The notes beneath the pieces are model-generated. The model was not told the origin of the DNA. It searched no databases and was given only the letters and a program-made list of their open reading frames with translations. A stretch of DNA of 5,515 nt from assembly GCA_946481265.1 (NCBI GenBank), contig CAMLNE010000280.1, positions 1 to 5,515 on the forward strand, in the 5' to 3' direction. Both the position numbers and the translations under genes were made by a program. Positions 5,495 to 5,515 of this stretch are shown here, in pieces; position 1 is the first letter of the stretch; every line of letters starts with the position of its first letter. This DNA comes from an uncultured Panacagrimonas sp. GTDB lineage: Bacteria; Pseudomonadota; Gammaproteobacteria; Nevskiales; Nevskiaceae.

Positions 5495-5515
5495 ATGGCC
5501 GTGCGTCGAGGACGT
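5495..5515 (+). CDS. Start of a further gene, cut by the window edge
   Basis: An ATG at 5495 is preceded by AGGGGG (5481-5486) at 8-nt spacing and stays open to the window end, reading MAVRRGR. Seven residues do not permit identification. It lies beyond the hairpins that follow the AraC gene, so it is probably a separate transcription unit. Confidence 0.4.

Overview
The window is GC-rich, densely coding bacterial chromosome. Codon third positions are strongly G/C and genes are tightly packed on the minus strand. A high-GC proteobacterium (gamma or beta class) fits best, but nothing here fixes the genus. No rRNA, tRNA, CRISPR array or intact transposon is visible.

Layout. Four genes lie head to tail on the minus strand. 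In transcription order they are: a 387-residue protein with a CrtC/AttH-like (lipocalin-type) look (3019-4182); an aminoglycoside-phosphotransferase-fold kinase of the ACAD10/ACAD11 type (1848-2828); an AccB-like biotin carboxyl carrier protein (1295-1789); and a carboxyltransferase-domain protein of the pyruvate carboxylase B / oxaloacetate decarboxylase alpha / HMGL-like superfamily (10-1272). The last two are 22 bp apart, and the kinase-carrier gap is 58 bp. The gap between the first gene and the kinase is 190 bp and carries a small block of three repeats. An AraC-family regulator (4418-5323) is divergently transcribed from the first gene across a 235-bp intergenic region. It is followed by GC-rich hairpins and what looks like the start of another plus-strand gene at the right edge.

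How the genes may work together. The carrier and the carboxyltransferase-like protein form a split biotin-dependent enzyme. It still needs a biotin carboxylase subunit, which is not in the window and could lie beyond position 1. The kinase resembles enzymes that phosphorylate hydroxyacyl-CoA substrates, and the first gene resembles proteins acting on hydrophobic isoprenoid-like ligands. Together with the divergent AraC regulator, this suggests an inducible catabolic cluster for a lipid-like or terpenoid-like acid. The substrate is not deducible from the window.

The most notable point is the carboxyltransferase. It keeps the metal-binding Asp and His-X-His, but the carbamylated-lysine position is Glu and the biotin-side Thr/Ser position is Gly. 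It may therefore not perform the standard pyruvate/oxaloacetate carboxyl transfer.
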